From the NCBI RefSeq assembly GCF_003463065.1, contig NZ_QSCM01000028.1:1-23865 (forward strand): a stretch of DNA of 23,865 nt, read 5' to 3'. The translations under genes were made by a program, and so were the position numbers. Origin of the DNA: Blautia sp. OF03-15BH (GTDB lineage: Bacteria; Bacillota; Clostridia; Lachnospirales; Lachnospiraceae). This document shows, piece by piece, positions 14,285-21,774 of this stretch; position 1 is the first letter of the stretch; the number at the start of each line of letters is the position of its first letter. Below the pieces are notes generated by a model. The model saw nothing but the letters and a program-made list of their open reading frames with translations. It was not told the DNA's origin and did not search any database.

Positions 14285-14540
14285 GCCGTACTTTCAGTCC
14301 GGTTCTCTTCATAAACTCATGCCGGATCACATCCTCCATCAACGTTCCCCAATAGGTGTATTCGTTCCCTTCATCGGTGATCTCTTTTCTTCCGGTTTTC
14401 TCTTCCCAAAGCTGAAGAATGGAGCGATAAGGATTTTCTCCCATAACAACAGAGGCATCGGAGCCCCCAATGCCTTCTCTACGCAATTCCAGCCATTCCA
14501 GTCTTGTTAAATCCTTTGTCGGAATCTTCTTATATCCCAT
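14265..14540 (-). pseudogene. YqaJ-like phage recombinase/exonuclease, N-terminal fragment
   Basis: A 91-residue frame with the YqaJ-family start: LEWLELRREGIGGSDASVVM, then NPYRSILQLWEEKTG, then TYWGTLMEDVIRHEFMKRTG. Family proteins are lambda-exonuclease-like with catalytic Asp/Glu residues in the missing part; full length is about 300 residues. The coding sense breaks at about 14275-14290, where the sequence becomes integrase in another frame. The ATG has an AGGGGAA site and follows DUF932 by 17 bases, so the two form one original operon. Confidence 0.8.
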
Positions 14541-14557
14541 AATATTTTCCCCTTTTT

Positions 14558-15490
14558 TTAAGCTGCTGTTACCAGCTGATATGCTTTGTCAATCAGCGGA
14601 TTCCCGTCCGCCGTCTTTGCAAACATGTTTTCTCTGTAGTTTGCCGTCTTTCTCCTCGGCTCTGCATGGGTAGCGAAGTCTGATACCGCATTGACAAAAC
14701 GATAAGCATTGTTTCCGAGCTCTTTCAAATCCGGCGCATCAAAATAGCGAAGCTTCATATCCTCTCTCAATTTTTCAATCCCCCTTCTCTGCTGTAAGGT
14801 AGCCTTTTCTTCGATCGGAAGCAGAAGTTCTATGTAATCCATCACCTGTTTCTCTGTCATTTTCTTCTGGCGCAGGCTCTCAAATTCATTACCCAGGGCA
14901 GTCATGTAGGCATCCGCCAGAAACAGAGTATTTTTCGCTTCCTCGATTTTCTCATTGATATTCCCCGTATGAATCATAGACCAGGAACGCTTCGCTGTCT
15001 TCAATGCCAGATTCAGCGTATTGTTGCAGACTACCCGGATCGGTGTCAGCGCCGTTTTCACAGCGCCAGAACCATCATGGGCATTGGAAAAAACCAGATA
15101 CGGCGTGATTCTTTCTCCCAGAATAATGAACTCCTGTGGCATCCTTGCCAGAAGCCAGACCCGCTTTCCTTCCTGCAAAGATCCCGCAGTCTCGTAACGA
15201 ACTCCCTCTCCCAGAAGCGTATCTGTAAAAGCAAAAGCTTCTTCATTCTGCACTACCTTGTAACGATCTGTGACCACTCCCAGAATTTTTCTGTCACGAT
15301 CTCTTACATTGACCCGGTAGCCTGTAATCAGCTCGTTCTTTTCCGTATACGCTGGTTCCTGCAATACCATCCAGTCCAGCCCGGCCAGTCTCAAAGCTTC
15401 CCGGGCCTCCGGTGCCTCTGCCACCATGGTTCCCAATCCGTGCCACGGTTTCTCTCTTGTGTAAAACATCGTTTCTACATTTGCTGCCAT
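14558..15490 (-). CDS. DUF932 phage/plasmid-like protein
   Basis: A 310-residue protein of the DUF932 (TIGR03299-like) family found in phages and integrative elements: EKPWHGLGTMV near the start, SNAHDGSGAVK and PIRVVCNNTLNLAL in the middle, and a C-terminal region with NAVSDFATH. Its role is unknown; the gene commonly accompanies YqaJ and SSB genes in replication or recombination modules. The start ATG has a GAGGAGG site upstream. It is apparently intact while its YqaJ partner is cut, so it may be a survivor of a deletion. Confidence 0.9.
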   Translation of the reverse strand: MAANVETMFYTREKPWHGLGTMVAEAPEAREALRLAGLDWMVLQEPAYTEKNELITGYRVNVRDRDRKILGVVTDRYKVVQNEEAFAFTDTLLGEGVRYETAGSLQEGKRVWLLARMPQEFIILGERITPYLVFSNAHDGSGAVKTALTPIRVVCNNTLNLALKTAKRSWSMIHTGNINEKIEEAKNTLFLADAYMTALGNEFESLRQKKMTEKQVMDYIELLLPIEEKATLQQRRGIEKLREDMKLRYFDAPDLKELGNNAYRFVNAVSDFATHAEPRRKTANYRENMFAKTADGNPLIDKAYQLVTAA

Positions 15491-15522
15491 CGTGAATCCT
15501 CCTCTTCTTTCATTTTTGAATT

Positions 15523-15612
15523 TTACTTTTCTTCATTCTGTTTAAAAACCTGCTCCACAACTGCTCCAATAGCATCGAGAATAATCAGAATAATTTTCTC
15601 CAAATAGCTCAC
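15523..15612 (-). CDS. Small hydrophobic peptide upstream of DUF932
   Basis: A 29-codon frame from GTG with AGGAAAGGAAG in front. The peptide has a hydrophobic helix (LEKIILIILDAIGAVVEQVF) and a polar tail KQNEEK. It resembles a single membrane-spanning or phenol-soluble-modulin-sized peptide, but I do not recognise it. It lies 32 bases before DUF932, between that gene and a terminator. Confidence 0.35.
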   Translation of the reverse strand: MSYLEKIILIILDAIGAVVEQVFKQNEEK

Positions 15613-15635
15613 CCTTCCTTTCCTATAAAATGGCA

Positions 15636-15668
15636 TGAAAAAGGCAGAACCCATAATGAGTTCTGCCT
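15636..15668 (-). terminator. Leftward terminator
   Basis: AGGCAGAAC (15642-15650) pairs perfectly with GTTCTGCCT (15660-15668). On the minus strand it runs into five T. It separates the DUF932 genes from anything upstream. Confidence 0.8.
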
Positions 15669-15800
15669 GATGTGGTATCACTATTATAATATGTAATTGA
15701 AATTCTAAATTTGTTTTAATGTTCGTCATTCTTAAGCATAATACAGAAACTAAAAAAGAAAAAGCTTATAATAATAGAGCAGAGTTTAATAAAAAATGGC

Positions 15801-16004
15801 CAAAAAATAAAATTATTTGAAACCAGAAAATCAGCTGTTGAAACTGAAATTCAGGAACTTCAAAAAACTCTCTCCCTCTTAAAATTCAAGTGCTGGTATT
15901 ACGAAACAGCAATGAAAGATGGTAACGAAGATGCTATAAATGCCATGTTGCCTGACAAACTTCCAAAAAATATACAGAAACTATATGATAAAGGGCATGA
16001 CTGA
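15801..16004 (+). pseudogene. MerR-family regulator, C-terminal remnant
   Basis: A plus-strand frame of 67 codons ends at 16004. It reads as the coiled-coil and tail of a MerR-type regulator: SAVETEIQELQKTLSLLKFK, then CWYYETAMKDG, then LPDKLPKNIQKLYDKG. The N-terminal winged helix-turn-helix is absent and there is no start with a ribosome site. No gene it could control is beside it. Confidence 0.6.
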
Positions 16005-16050
16005 TTTTTGCTTTCTCCATCAAACTGGAATTAATCGATTTCTTTATTAT

Positions 16051-16767
16051 CTAATCTGTTAGTAATCTATCCAACAGCATCTGCCTATTATTTATAAACA
16101 TTTCTGTTACCTGGTAACTCTCTGTATCCTCATATTCGCACAGATGTATGCGTCCATTATCAAAACAATAGATATCTGCATCTGGTATTCCTAACAAAAT
16201 TGGCGAATGCGTAACTATAATAAACTGTGCTCCCTCTTTTGCACATCTGTATATTTGCATCAACAATGTAAGCTGTCTCTGCGGCGATAATGCAGCTTCC
16301 GGCTCGTCAAAAAGATACAAGCCATTTGGATTCATATTATTCTGTGCTAATGCGAGAAAACTCTCTCCATGTGATTTTTCATGATATTTAGCGGAAGGAT
16401 GTGTAATATCTGCATATTCTTCTTCCTGCGTTGCAACATTATAAAAGCTTTCTGCCCTAAGAAAATATCCCCACTTTTCCTTCCGATAGCCTTTGGCAAT
16501 TCTTATCGCATCACACAACTCTGAATGTGTATCATGCGTAGAAAAAACATAATTCTTCGTTCCACCCTCAGGATTAAAACCATGTGCTACGGCAAGTGCT
16601 TCCAATAAAGTTGATTTACCGCTGCCATTTTCCCCTACAAAAAAAGTAATTGGTTTGTTAAAATCAAGTTTTTCAACTCCCTTAAAAGCCCTGATTCCCT
16701 TCAGATAACTATCCTTATCAATTTTATCCCAATCAAATATTACTCCTTGTATGAATTGATCATTCAC
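16051..16767 (-). CDS. AAA/ABC-type ATPase (COG3910-like)
   Basis: A 238-residue soluble ATPase with Walker A GENGSGKST (45-53), a signature-like SHGES (132-136), extended Walker B YLFDEPEAAL (151-160) and a switch His187 in IIVTHSP. It has no membrane segments, and the lid resembles SMC/RecF-like ATPases rather than transporters. The start is GTG 16767 after AAGGAGGTGATTAG. It stands alone with no nuclease or methylase partner in the same operon, so a defence role cannot be argued. Confidence 0.85.
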   Translation of the reverse strand: MNDQFIQGVIFDWDKIDKDSYLKGIRAFKGVEKLDFNKPITFFVGENGSGKSTLLEALAVAHGFNPEGGTKNYVFSTHDTHSELCDAIRIAKGYRKEKWGYFLRAESFYNVATQEEEYADITHPSAKYHEKSHGESFLALAQNNMNPNGLYLFDEPEAALSPQRQLTLLMQIYRCAKEGAQFIIVTHSPILLGIPDADIYCFDNGRIHLCEYEDTESYQVTEMFINNRQMLLDRLLTD

Positions 16768-16885
16768 CTAATCACCTCCTTGTAAAAAACACTTTCTAAT
16801 CCCCATCTTCTTGCCCTTTAGACAAGAAGCATTCTTCACCTTCAGTTCGGTCAATCCCGATTTTCTCAATTCTCCAAACTTGAAT

Positions 16886-17497
16886 TTACCAATTTTCGGA
16901 GATTAAGGTTTCCGGATGTGAAAAAACTAATTTAATATTCTTCTTGGAATTCAGCAACAACATCAATGTACCTTGTTCTTTTGTCTCCATTTGCGTTGTC
17001 ATGACCAATGAACGATATGGTTTGAAGCCACATTTTGTCTGAACTCGTTTTGATTGTTCATTGAAATCATAGTAACCACAAATCAGAAAATCATAATCCA
17101 ATTCGCCAAATAAATAATCTTTAACTGCATTTACGGCTTCGGGCATAAGTCCTTTTCCCCAATAATCTTTACTCAAAACATATCCTAATTCTCTGCCGTA
17201 ATAATCCTTGAATTCTGTCAAAGCATCTTCTAACCCATATTTTTCTATGCCAACAGTACCGATTACTTTATTGTTTTTCTTTAAGCAGATTGCAAATACT
17301 TTATCCTCACTGATAAAGGAATTCATAATACTTTGAGATTCAGCAATATTTTCATGATGTTTCCATCCTGCCATCTCCCCAACACCTTCGACAGATGCAT
17401 ACTCATAGAAATCCTCCAAATCTGTTTGTTTGAATGATCTAAGAATGAGCCTTTTTGTTTCTATTACTTTTCCGTCTATTCTGAAGTCAGCATTCAT
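16886..17497 (-). CDS. GNAT N-acetyltransferase, RimJ/RimL type
   Basis: A 203-residue acetyltransferase of the RimJ/RimL group: an ETKRLILRSF start, then VIGTVGIEKYG, GRELGYVLSKDYWGKGLMPE as the acetyl-CoA binding core, and SKRVQTKCGFKPYR near the end. Members acetylate ribosomal protein N-termini, small amines or antibiotics, and the substrate cannot be assigned. The ATG has GAGGAGCG upstream. It is separate from the ATPase gene by 118 bases with no clear terminator between. Confidence 0.87.
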   Translation of the reverse strand: MNADFRIDGKVIETKRLILRSFKQTDLEDFYEYASVEGVGEMAGWKHHENIAESQSIMNSFISEDKVFAICLKKNNKVIGTVGIEKYGLEDALTEFKDYYGRELGYVLSKDYWGKGLMPEAVNAVKDYLFGELDYDFLICGYYDFNEQSKRVQTKCGFKPYRSLVMTTQMETKEQGTLMLLLNSKKNIKLVFSHPETLISENW

Positions 17498-17590
17498 ATT
17501 TTTACGCTCCTCATAACGTCTAATTCTCCAAATTCCGATTGAGATTTCACCTGTTTTAAGAGATTTAATAACTGTTATATTTTGTTATTA

Positions 17591-17710
17591 AATTCTCCGC
17601 AAACCCTTGAAAACACTGAATTTATCACTGGTGAGCTTTCCCTTATTGTTTCCCTTGTGTTATATTGTCCCACCAGTGTTTACGAACTCTGATAAGGGCA
17701 AATACAAGGG
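17591..17710. repeat. Inverted and direct short repeats resembling an attachment site
   Basis: CACTGGTG (17626-17633) and CACCAGTG (17671-17678) are inverted repeats. CCCTTAT (17640-17646) and CCCTTGT (17652-17658), 12 bp apart, are mirrored by ATAAGGG (17692-17698) and ACAAGGG (17704-17710) with the same 12-bp spacing. The nearby CGCAAACCCTTGAAAACACT resembles sequences next to integrase genes. The array looks like paired recombinase-binding sites, but no recombinase gene remains. Confidence 0.45.
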
Positions 17711-17896
17711 CAAGAAAATCCTATAAAACAGTATAACACAAAATAAAAGTGACATGGTGAACTGATTGAAATGCTTCTGATTTTTGCAACAAATGATTGA
17801 TTTAACGATAAGGAGATTTGATACGATGAGAACAATATTTGCAGAATACAATCCCAACCGTTGCTAATACAGAAAGTAAGCCCGCTGCTGCGAGAA

Positions 17897-17986
17897 TTAT
17901 CTGCAACTGCCCCAGATTGATGTTTGGCAGGTTACAGTCAGGTAACGCTGGAAAAAACTAATTCCTGAATTTGATTCTTTTTTCAT
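17897..17986 (-). pseudogene. ACR3-type arsenite efflux permease, start fragment
   Basis: An ATG with a GGAGAG site eight bases upstream begins a peptide whose first 17 residues (KKESNSGISFFQRYLT) match the N-terminus of ACR3 arsenite pumps, before the first membrane segment. Then the frame is lost and stops after 29 codons. In a second frame the following DNA still encodes a hydrophobic tail (LAAAGLLSVLATVG) of unknown origin. It lies 19 bases after the ArsR stop, the usual position of the pump, so the pump has been deleted. Confidence 0.6.
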
Positions 17987-18005
17987 GATATCTGCTCTCC
18001 TTAAA

Positions 18006-18305
18006 TTATTTACAACAATCCCCGTCACCGCATCCAAGGCAAGTAAGGGATTCTATAAAGTGTTTGTAATTCATCAATGTCTCACAATTCAAAGAATAGT
18101 GATGCCATTTTCCTTCCTTACGATCATTCACAAGGCCGCATCCTACCAGTATCTTCATATGATGGGATAAAGTTGGCTGGGTAATTTCAAATCTTTCCAA
18201 AAGTTTACACCCGCACTTTTCTCCATCCGACAGCATCTGTACAATTTCCAGCCGGTTCGCATCGCCCAAAGCCTTGCATATCAAAGCCACATCCATTGCA
18301 TTCAT
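18006..18305 (-). CDS. arsR: ArsR/SmtB-family metalloid-responsive repressor
   Basis: A 99-residue repressor with the winged helix-turn-helix of ArsR proteins: CKALGDANRLEIVQML, then KCGCKLLERFEITQPTLSHH with the recognition helix, then GKWHHYSLN. It has a Cys-x-Cys pair in the alpha3 region (KCGC) and a C-terminal CLGCGDGDCC cluster, both suited to As(III) or Sb(III) binding. Binding of the metalloid releases it from DNA. The start has a GAGGTG site. It still has its own promoter and operator, but its pump gene is broken. Confidence 0.92.
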   Translation of the reverse strand: MNAMDVALICKALGDANRLEIVQMLSDGEKCGCKLLERFEITQPTLSHHMKILVGCGLVNDRKEGKWHHYSLNCETLMNYKHFIESLTCLGCGDGDCCK

Positions 18306-18329
18306 ATTGACACCTCACATTGATCATTG

Positions 18330-18367
18330 TCTATGTTCAATATAATATATACATAGATATTTGTCAA
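18330..18367 (-). promoter_or_regulatory. arsR promoter and operator
   Basis: On the minus strand TTGACA (plus 18362-18367), 17 bases of spacer, then TATATT (plus 18339-18344), a near-consensus promoter. An inverted repeat TCTATGT (18330-18336)/ACATAGA (18351-18357) covers the -10 box and is the likely ArsR operator for autoregulation. Confidence 0.8.
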
Positions 18368-18377
18368 TGTATGTATT

Positions 18378-18410
18378 TTAAAAAAAGAGAATCAAGTTTT
18401 TGATTCTCTT
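18378..18410 (-). terminator. Terminator of the fumarate-reductase operon
   Basis: AAGAGAATCAA (18385-18395) pairs perfectly with TTGATTCTCTT (18400-18410). On the minus strand it continues into a T tract. It ends the leftward operon just before the arsR promoter. Confidence 0.88.
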
Positions 18411-18441
18411 CATACATTCATTATAGCTTTTATCATCCATT

Positions 18442-19152
18442 TTATTTGCCCCAAACAGCCGCTGCATTCGACCTTACAAGCAGTTCTTCCACAGGCAGAC
18501 CAATCGGACAAATATCATGACAAGATAACGACTTCCCGCATCCCTCAAAATATTTCTTCTTATATTCAGCAGAAATCTCATTCAAATGAGTGCTTTCCTG
18601 TTCTTCATTCAGAATCCGAAATGCGTTGACTGCAGCAACAGCGCCTGCGAAAGTCCCATTTGCAGAGAAGTTAGGACACACTTCAAGGCAGCAGCCACAC
18701 ATCAGACAGCGTGCCGACTGGTATCTCGGTTCATGTGTCCACGGATTCATATAAGCTTCACTTTCAAGCCAAAGGTTCAGTTTTTTCAAATTTTCAAACA
18801 GAATTGACCGATCAACGATCAAATCTCTTACAAGCGGAAATTTGCTTAAAGGTTCCAAGGTGATTGTAGAACCTTTTAACGTATGTAGAAATGTAGAGCA
18901 TGCCAGCCTCGGACGTTCGTTAATCAGCATGGCGCAAGCCCCACATTTTCGCACCATACAGCTACATTCCCAGCTGATGGGAGTAACTATATTCCCTGAA
19001 TTATCTTTCAAAGGGGTTCTACTGTTCAATTCCTTTAGAACATTGGCAACAGAGCTGTTTTTGCTTCCGTCAAACTCAAATTCCTGCCAATAACTGTCTG
19101 ATTTCTGACTCTCCTGCCGCCTGATTCTTATTTTATATACCAAGTGAATCAC
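18442..19152 (-). CDS. frdB: Fumarate reductase/succinate dehydrogenase iron-sulfur subunit
   Basis: A 236-residue subunit that carries electrons between the membrane anchor and the flavoprotein. The [2Fe-2S] ligands are Cys65, Cys70, Cys73 and Cys85 with canonical spacing. The [4Fe-4S]/[3Fe-4S] ligands are in CLMCGCCLEVCP (149-160) and CGKSLSCHDICP (205-216). All centres appear complete. The start is GTG, overlapping the flavoprotein stop by four bases (GTGA), so translation is coupled. It is the last gene of the operon. Confidence 0.92.
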   Translation of the reverse strand: MIHLVYKIRIRRQESQKSDSYWQEFEFDGSKNSSVANVLKELNSRTPLKDNSGNIVTPISWECSCMVRKCGACAMLINERPRLACSTFLHTLKGSTITLEPLSKFPLVRDLIVDRSILFENLKKLNLWLESEAYMNPWTHEPRYQSARCLMCGCCLEVCPNFSANGTFAGAVAAVNAFRILNEEQESTHLNEISAEYKKKYFEGCGKSLSCHDICPIGLPVEELLVRSNAAAVWGK

Positions 19153-20693
19153 CGCCTTTCTGGAACAGGTACAAAGGAAATCTGTATCTGCTTTCCATCA
19201 AATCTGGCTACCGTTGTTTTAAGGTAATCATCGTCATTGTTCTTCGGATAATCCTCCCGCCAGTGTGCACCACGGCTTTCTTTTCTTGCAAGAGCACTCT
19301 TTAGAACTGCCATGCCAAGCAATGGAAGATTTCCTGTCAGCGCTTGTACCGTTTGAATCCCATTTAACAACGTATTCTCATTTCTGACAACACCCATAGT
19401 ATCCTGCATCACTTTGTTTAATTGCTTTATTTCTGAAATTTGAGACGTTGGTGGAAAATCTATCTGTGTCGCACAAGATAGATCTACTACATCTGCCTGT
19501 TCACATGCTGATTTTGCCGCAACACGTCCTCCGTATAACGCTCCTAACAGAGAATTTCCACCAAGACGGTTGGCACCATGATATTGGGCACAGCATTCTC
19601 CGGCAGCGTAAAGATTCTGAATCGGCGTTCTGTGCTGCTCATCCACCAGAATGCCTCCCATAAAATAGTGAATTCCCGGTAAAACAGACACCGGTTCCTT
19701 TCGTATATCTTTATGCAGATAGGTCATACAATCGTCTGCCAGACCAGATAGCTTATTTGAAATAATCTCCTCCGATATTTCCGTCATGTCAAGAAATACC
19801 TCTGATTCATGGCTGACCTTCCATATCTCTCTGGCGGTAATATCTCGTGGCATCAGATTTCCAAGCTCCGGGTATTTTTCCTCCATGAAATACCATTGTT
19901 TTCCATCTTTCATGGCAAACAACCTGCCACCTTCCCCTCTGGCCGCCTCGCTGATGAGCATGCGTTTTCCACCACATTTCACAGTTGTCGGATGGTACTG
20001 GATCATCTCGCCATTTGCCAGAGGAACACCAAGCCGGAACAATTCTGCGGTGACTTCTCCTGTATTGCTCAGCGAACCCGTTGTATTTCCAAACAATCCG
20101 TGCATACCACCGGTGGCAACAATAACCGCATCCCCCGGTAATTCCACAGTCTCCTGACTGTATTCATCCCTGATTACGCAGCCACAACAAATATTGCCAC
20201 ACAGACGAAGTGTTAGGAAAGAATGATGGCTGAACCGTTCTACCATACCAGATGCTTCTTTCCTGCGAACAGCGTCTATCATAGCTGTCATGATCTGCTT
20301 CCCGGTATCGCTCTGTGCAAAAGCAGTCCGTTTCTTTTTCTGCCCGCCAAAATTCCGCAGATCCACATCATCATAGCCACTCATGTTAAATTTAACTCCA
20401 AGTTTTAGCAGCCAGTGCACCAGCTCCGGTGCTGCCTGTGTCATTCCCCAAACTGCATTTGGATCTGCCAGACCACATGCTGCCTTTATTGTATCTGTAA
20501 AATGTTCTTCGGGACTGTCGTTTTCATCTTTTGTATTCAAAGCTGCGTTGATACCGCCCTCCGCCATAACAGACTGTGCCCGCTCTGACGGAAGGGAGGA
20601 AACCAGTTTTACATTGCATCCATTTTCCGCTGCCTGCAAAGCCGCTGAAAGTCCTGCCAGTCCAGCACCTATAATAATAATTGTCTTACTCAT
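19149..20693 (-). CDS. frdA: Fumarate reductase/succinate dehydrogenase flavoprotein subunit
   Basis: A 514-residue FAD enzyme resembling the Bacillus-type SdhA. It has the Rossmann GAGLAG (9-14), substrate His234 (YHPTT), the RGEGG loop (252-256), Arg283 and Arg288 (PRDITAREI), His342 (HYFMGG) and Arg376 (HGANRLGG), so the active-site residues expected for fumarate/succinate are present. At the site of the covalent-FAD His (SHSVxAQGG in relatives) it has AQSVMAEGG with Gln40, so FAD should be non-covalent. In studied homologues that change favours fumarate reduction over succinate oxidation. The start ATG at 20693 forms an ATGA overlap with the upstream anchor gene; a GTG four codons earlier is less likely. 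Confidence 0.92.
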   Translation of the reverse strand: MSKTIIIIGAGLAGLSAALQAAENGCNVKLVSSLPSERAQSVMAEGGINAALNTKDENDSPEEHFTDTIKAACGLADPNAVWGMTQAAPELVHWLLKLGVKFNMSGYDDVDLRNFGGQKKKRTAFAQSDTGKQIMTAMIDAVRRKEASGMVERFSHHSFLTLRLCGNICCGCVIRDEYSQETVELPGDAVIVATGGMHGLFGNTTGSLSNTGEVTAELFRLGVPLANGEMIQYHPTTVKCGGKRMLISEAARGEGGRLFAMKDGKQWYFMEEKYPELGNLMPRDITAREIWKVSHESEVFLDMTEISEEIISNKLSGLADDCMTYLHKDIRKEPVSVLPGIHYFMGGILVDEQHRTPIQNLYAAGECCAQYHGANRLGGNSLLGALYGGRVAAKSACEQADVVDLSCATQIDFPPTSQISEIKQLNKVMQDTMGVVRNENTLLNGIQTVQALTGNLPLLGMAVLKSALARKESRGAHWREDYPKNNDDDYLKTTVARFDGKQIQISFVPVPERR

Positions 20694-21229
20694 AGATATT
20701 GCCACCCAATATAATATAAAATAACCGCTCCCGCTATAAAAAGAAGAAGCACCGAAAGGATCAAATAAATATCGCTCCTTCGTTCTTTATAACTAATGAT
20801 TCCCAGTGATACGAGCAATGGGCGTATATTGATAAAAATATGAACAAAGATTGCCGCTACGAACAAAAGCTGAGTTACCATCTTTACCGTTGTAAAAGGG
20901 AACAAAATATATGTCCCATTCTGCACCTTTCCAAACAAGCCAATATGGAAGAACAGCAGGATCAGTATTGCCAGCCCACTGGCTCGTCTCGCCCAGAATA
21001 TGGCGTTCTGTTTCAGATACATTTTTCCGGATTGTTTCGCTGCCCGTAAACTCTGAACTGTCAGGACGGTACCCATCACCGTATGCACAACAAGAATACC
21101 AACACCAATCCATGCAAGAAGTTTCCCTGCACTACTTCCAACTCCGTTCAGCATAAAGCTGCCCATGATTCCATGAATCATAAAAATGAGAAGCATTAAA
21201 ACAGACAAAATCGTATTCCATTTTCTCAT
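20690..21229 (-). CDS. frdC: Fumarate reductase-type cytochrome b membrane anchor
   Basis: A 179-residue membrane protein with five predicted helices. A His lies in each of the first four: His19 (MIHG), His49 (VVHT), His95 (FFHI) and His130 (FVHI). That matches the four axial ligands of di-heme anchors such as Bacillus SdhC, so it probably binds two hemes b and menaquinone. It holds the FrdAB head on the membrane. Its stop overlaps the frdA start by four bases. It begins ten bases after the stop of the 172-residue gene, with GAGGTGAG nearby. Confidence 0.85.
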   Translation of the reverse strand: MRKWNTILSVLMLLIFMIHGIMGSFMLNGVGSSAGKLLAWIGVGILVVHTVMGTVLTVQSLRAAKQSGKMYLKQNAIFWARRASGLAILILLFFHIGLFGKVQNGTYILFPFTTVKMVTQLLFVAAIFVHIFINIRPLLVSLGIISYKERRSDIYLILSVLLLFIAGAVILYYIGWQYL

Positions 21230-21239
21230 AAATTCCCGC

Positions 21240-21758
21240 TCACCTCATTTCTTCGCTGTCCATGATCATATAGTCCATCTGTGTTAGCGTTGTAACGTCA
21301 ATAAAATCATCCGATGCCAGGAATACATCATACTTTCCACTTATCACTCTTGATAGCATCATTGTGTTACTGTACTCTTTCAGATCTACGGAAAAACCGG
21401 CCTGTTTCAACCTGTCACAGAGTTTCTTAGCATAACTGACAAGCGGATAATCCGTCTCAGATACATATAACCGAAAACTAATGTCCGTTTTCATGAGATC
21501 TGTTTCATTTGTTTCCGAATCGTCCAGTGCCAATTCTTTTAATTTATTCCGGGCGTTCTCGTTGTCGAGACCATCTGACATCATATTAATACCGAGAACA
21601 TAAGAGCCTTCCAACTGTGCGGAGGCTTGAGCCGCCTTTTTTGACTTCGGTGTTGCTCCTGTGACTGCATCAATTATAGAAGGCGGTGAATGTAAAATGA
21701 CACCAAAACCTACAAGAAAAACAATCGTAACAACTAACAGAATCAGTTTTCGTTTCAC
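21240..21758 (-). CDS. Membrane-anchored protein with a flavinylation-like DAVTGAT motif
   Basis: A 172-residue protein. It starts with a basic, hydrophobic segment (MKRKLILLVVTIVFLVGFGV), a signal anchor without a lipobox. Directly outside the membrane is DAVTGATPKS (30-39), which fits the Asp-x-x-Ser/Thr-Gly-Ala-Thr consensus at which ApbE attaches FMN. The remaining part (about 50-172) is a small alpha/beta region (YAKKLCDRLKQAGFSVDL, then SGKYDVFLASD) similar in style to one lobe of an SBP_bac_5 peptide-binding protein. The start is GTG after GAGGTAGG. Its position between the P-type ATPase and the reductase suggests an extracytoplasmic accessory to the reductase; this is inference and the family is not known to me. 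Confidence 0.6.
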   Translation of the reverse strand: MKRKLILLVVTIVFLVGFGVILHSPPSIIDAVTGATPKSKKAAQASAQLEGSYVLGINMMSDGLDNENARNKLKELALDDSETNETDLMKTDISFRLYVSETDYPLVSYAKKLCDRLKQAGFSVDLKEYSNTMMLSRVISGKYDVFLASDDFIDVTTLTQMDYMIMDSEEMR

Positions 21759-21774
21759 ATTCCTACCTCATTTC

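Noticed and set aside
14969..15607. A 212-codon open frame on the plus strand
   Set aside because: It lies antisense to the clearly coding DUF932 gene, is rich in Cys, Ser and His in the manner of shadow frames, and has no ribosome site.
17660..17857. A 65-codon minus frame with hydrophobic residues
   Set aside because: It overlaps the inverted-repeat array, has no family match and no convincing start. Its hydrophobicity is explained by AT-rich DNA.
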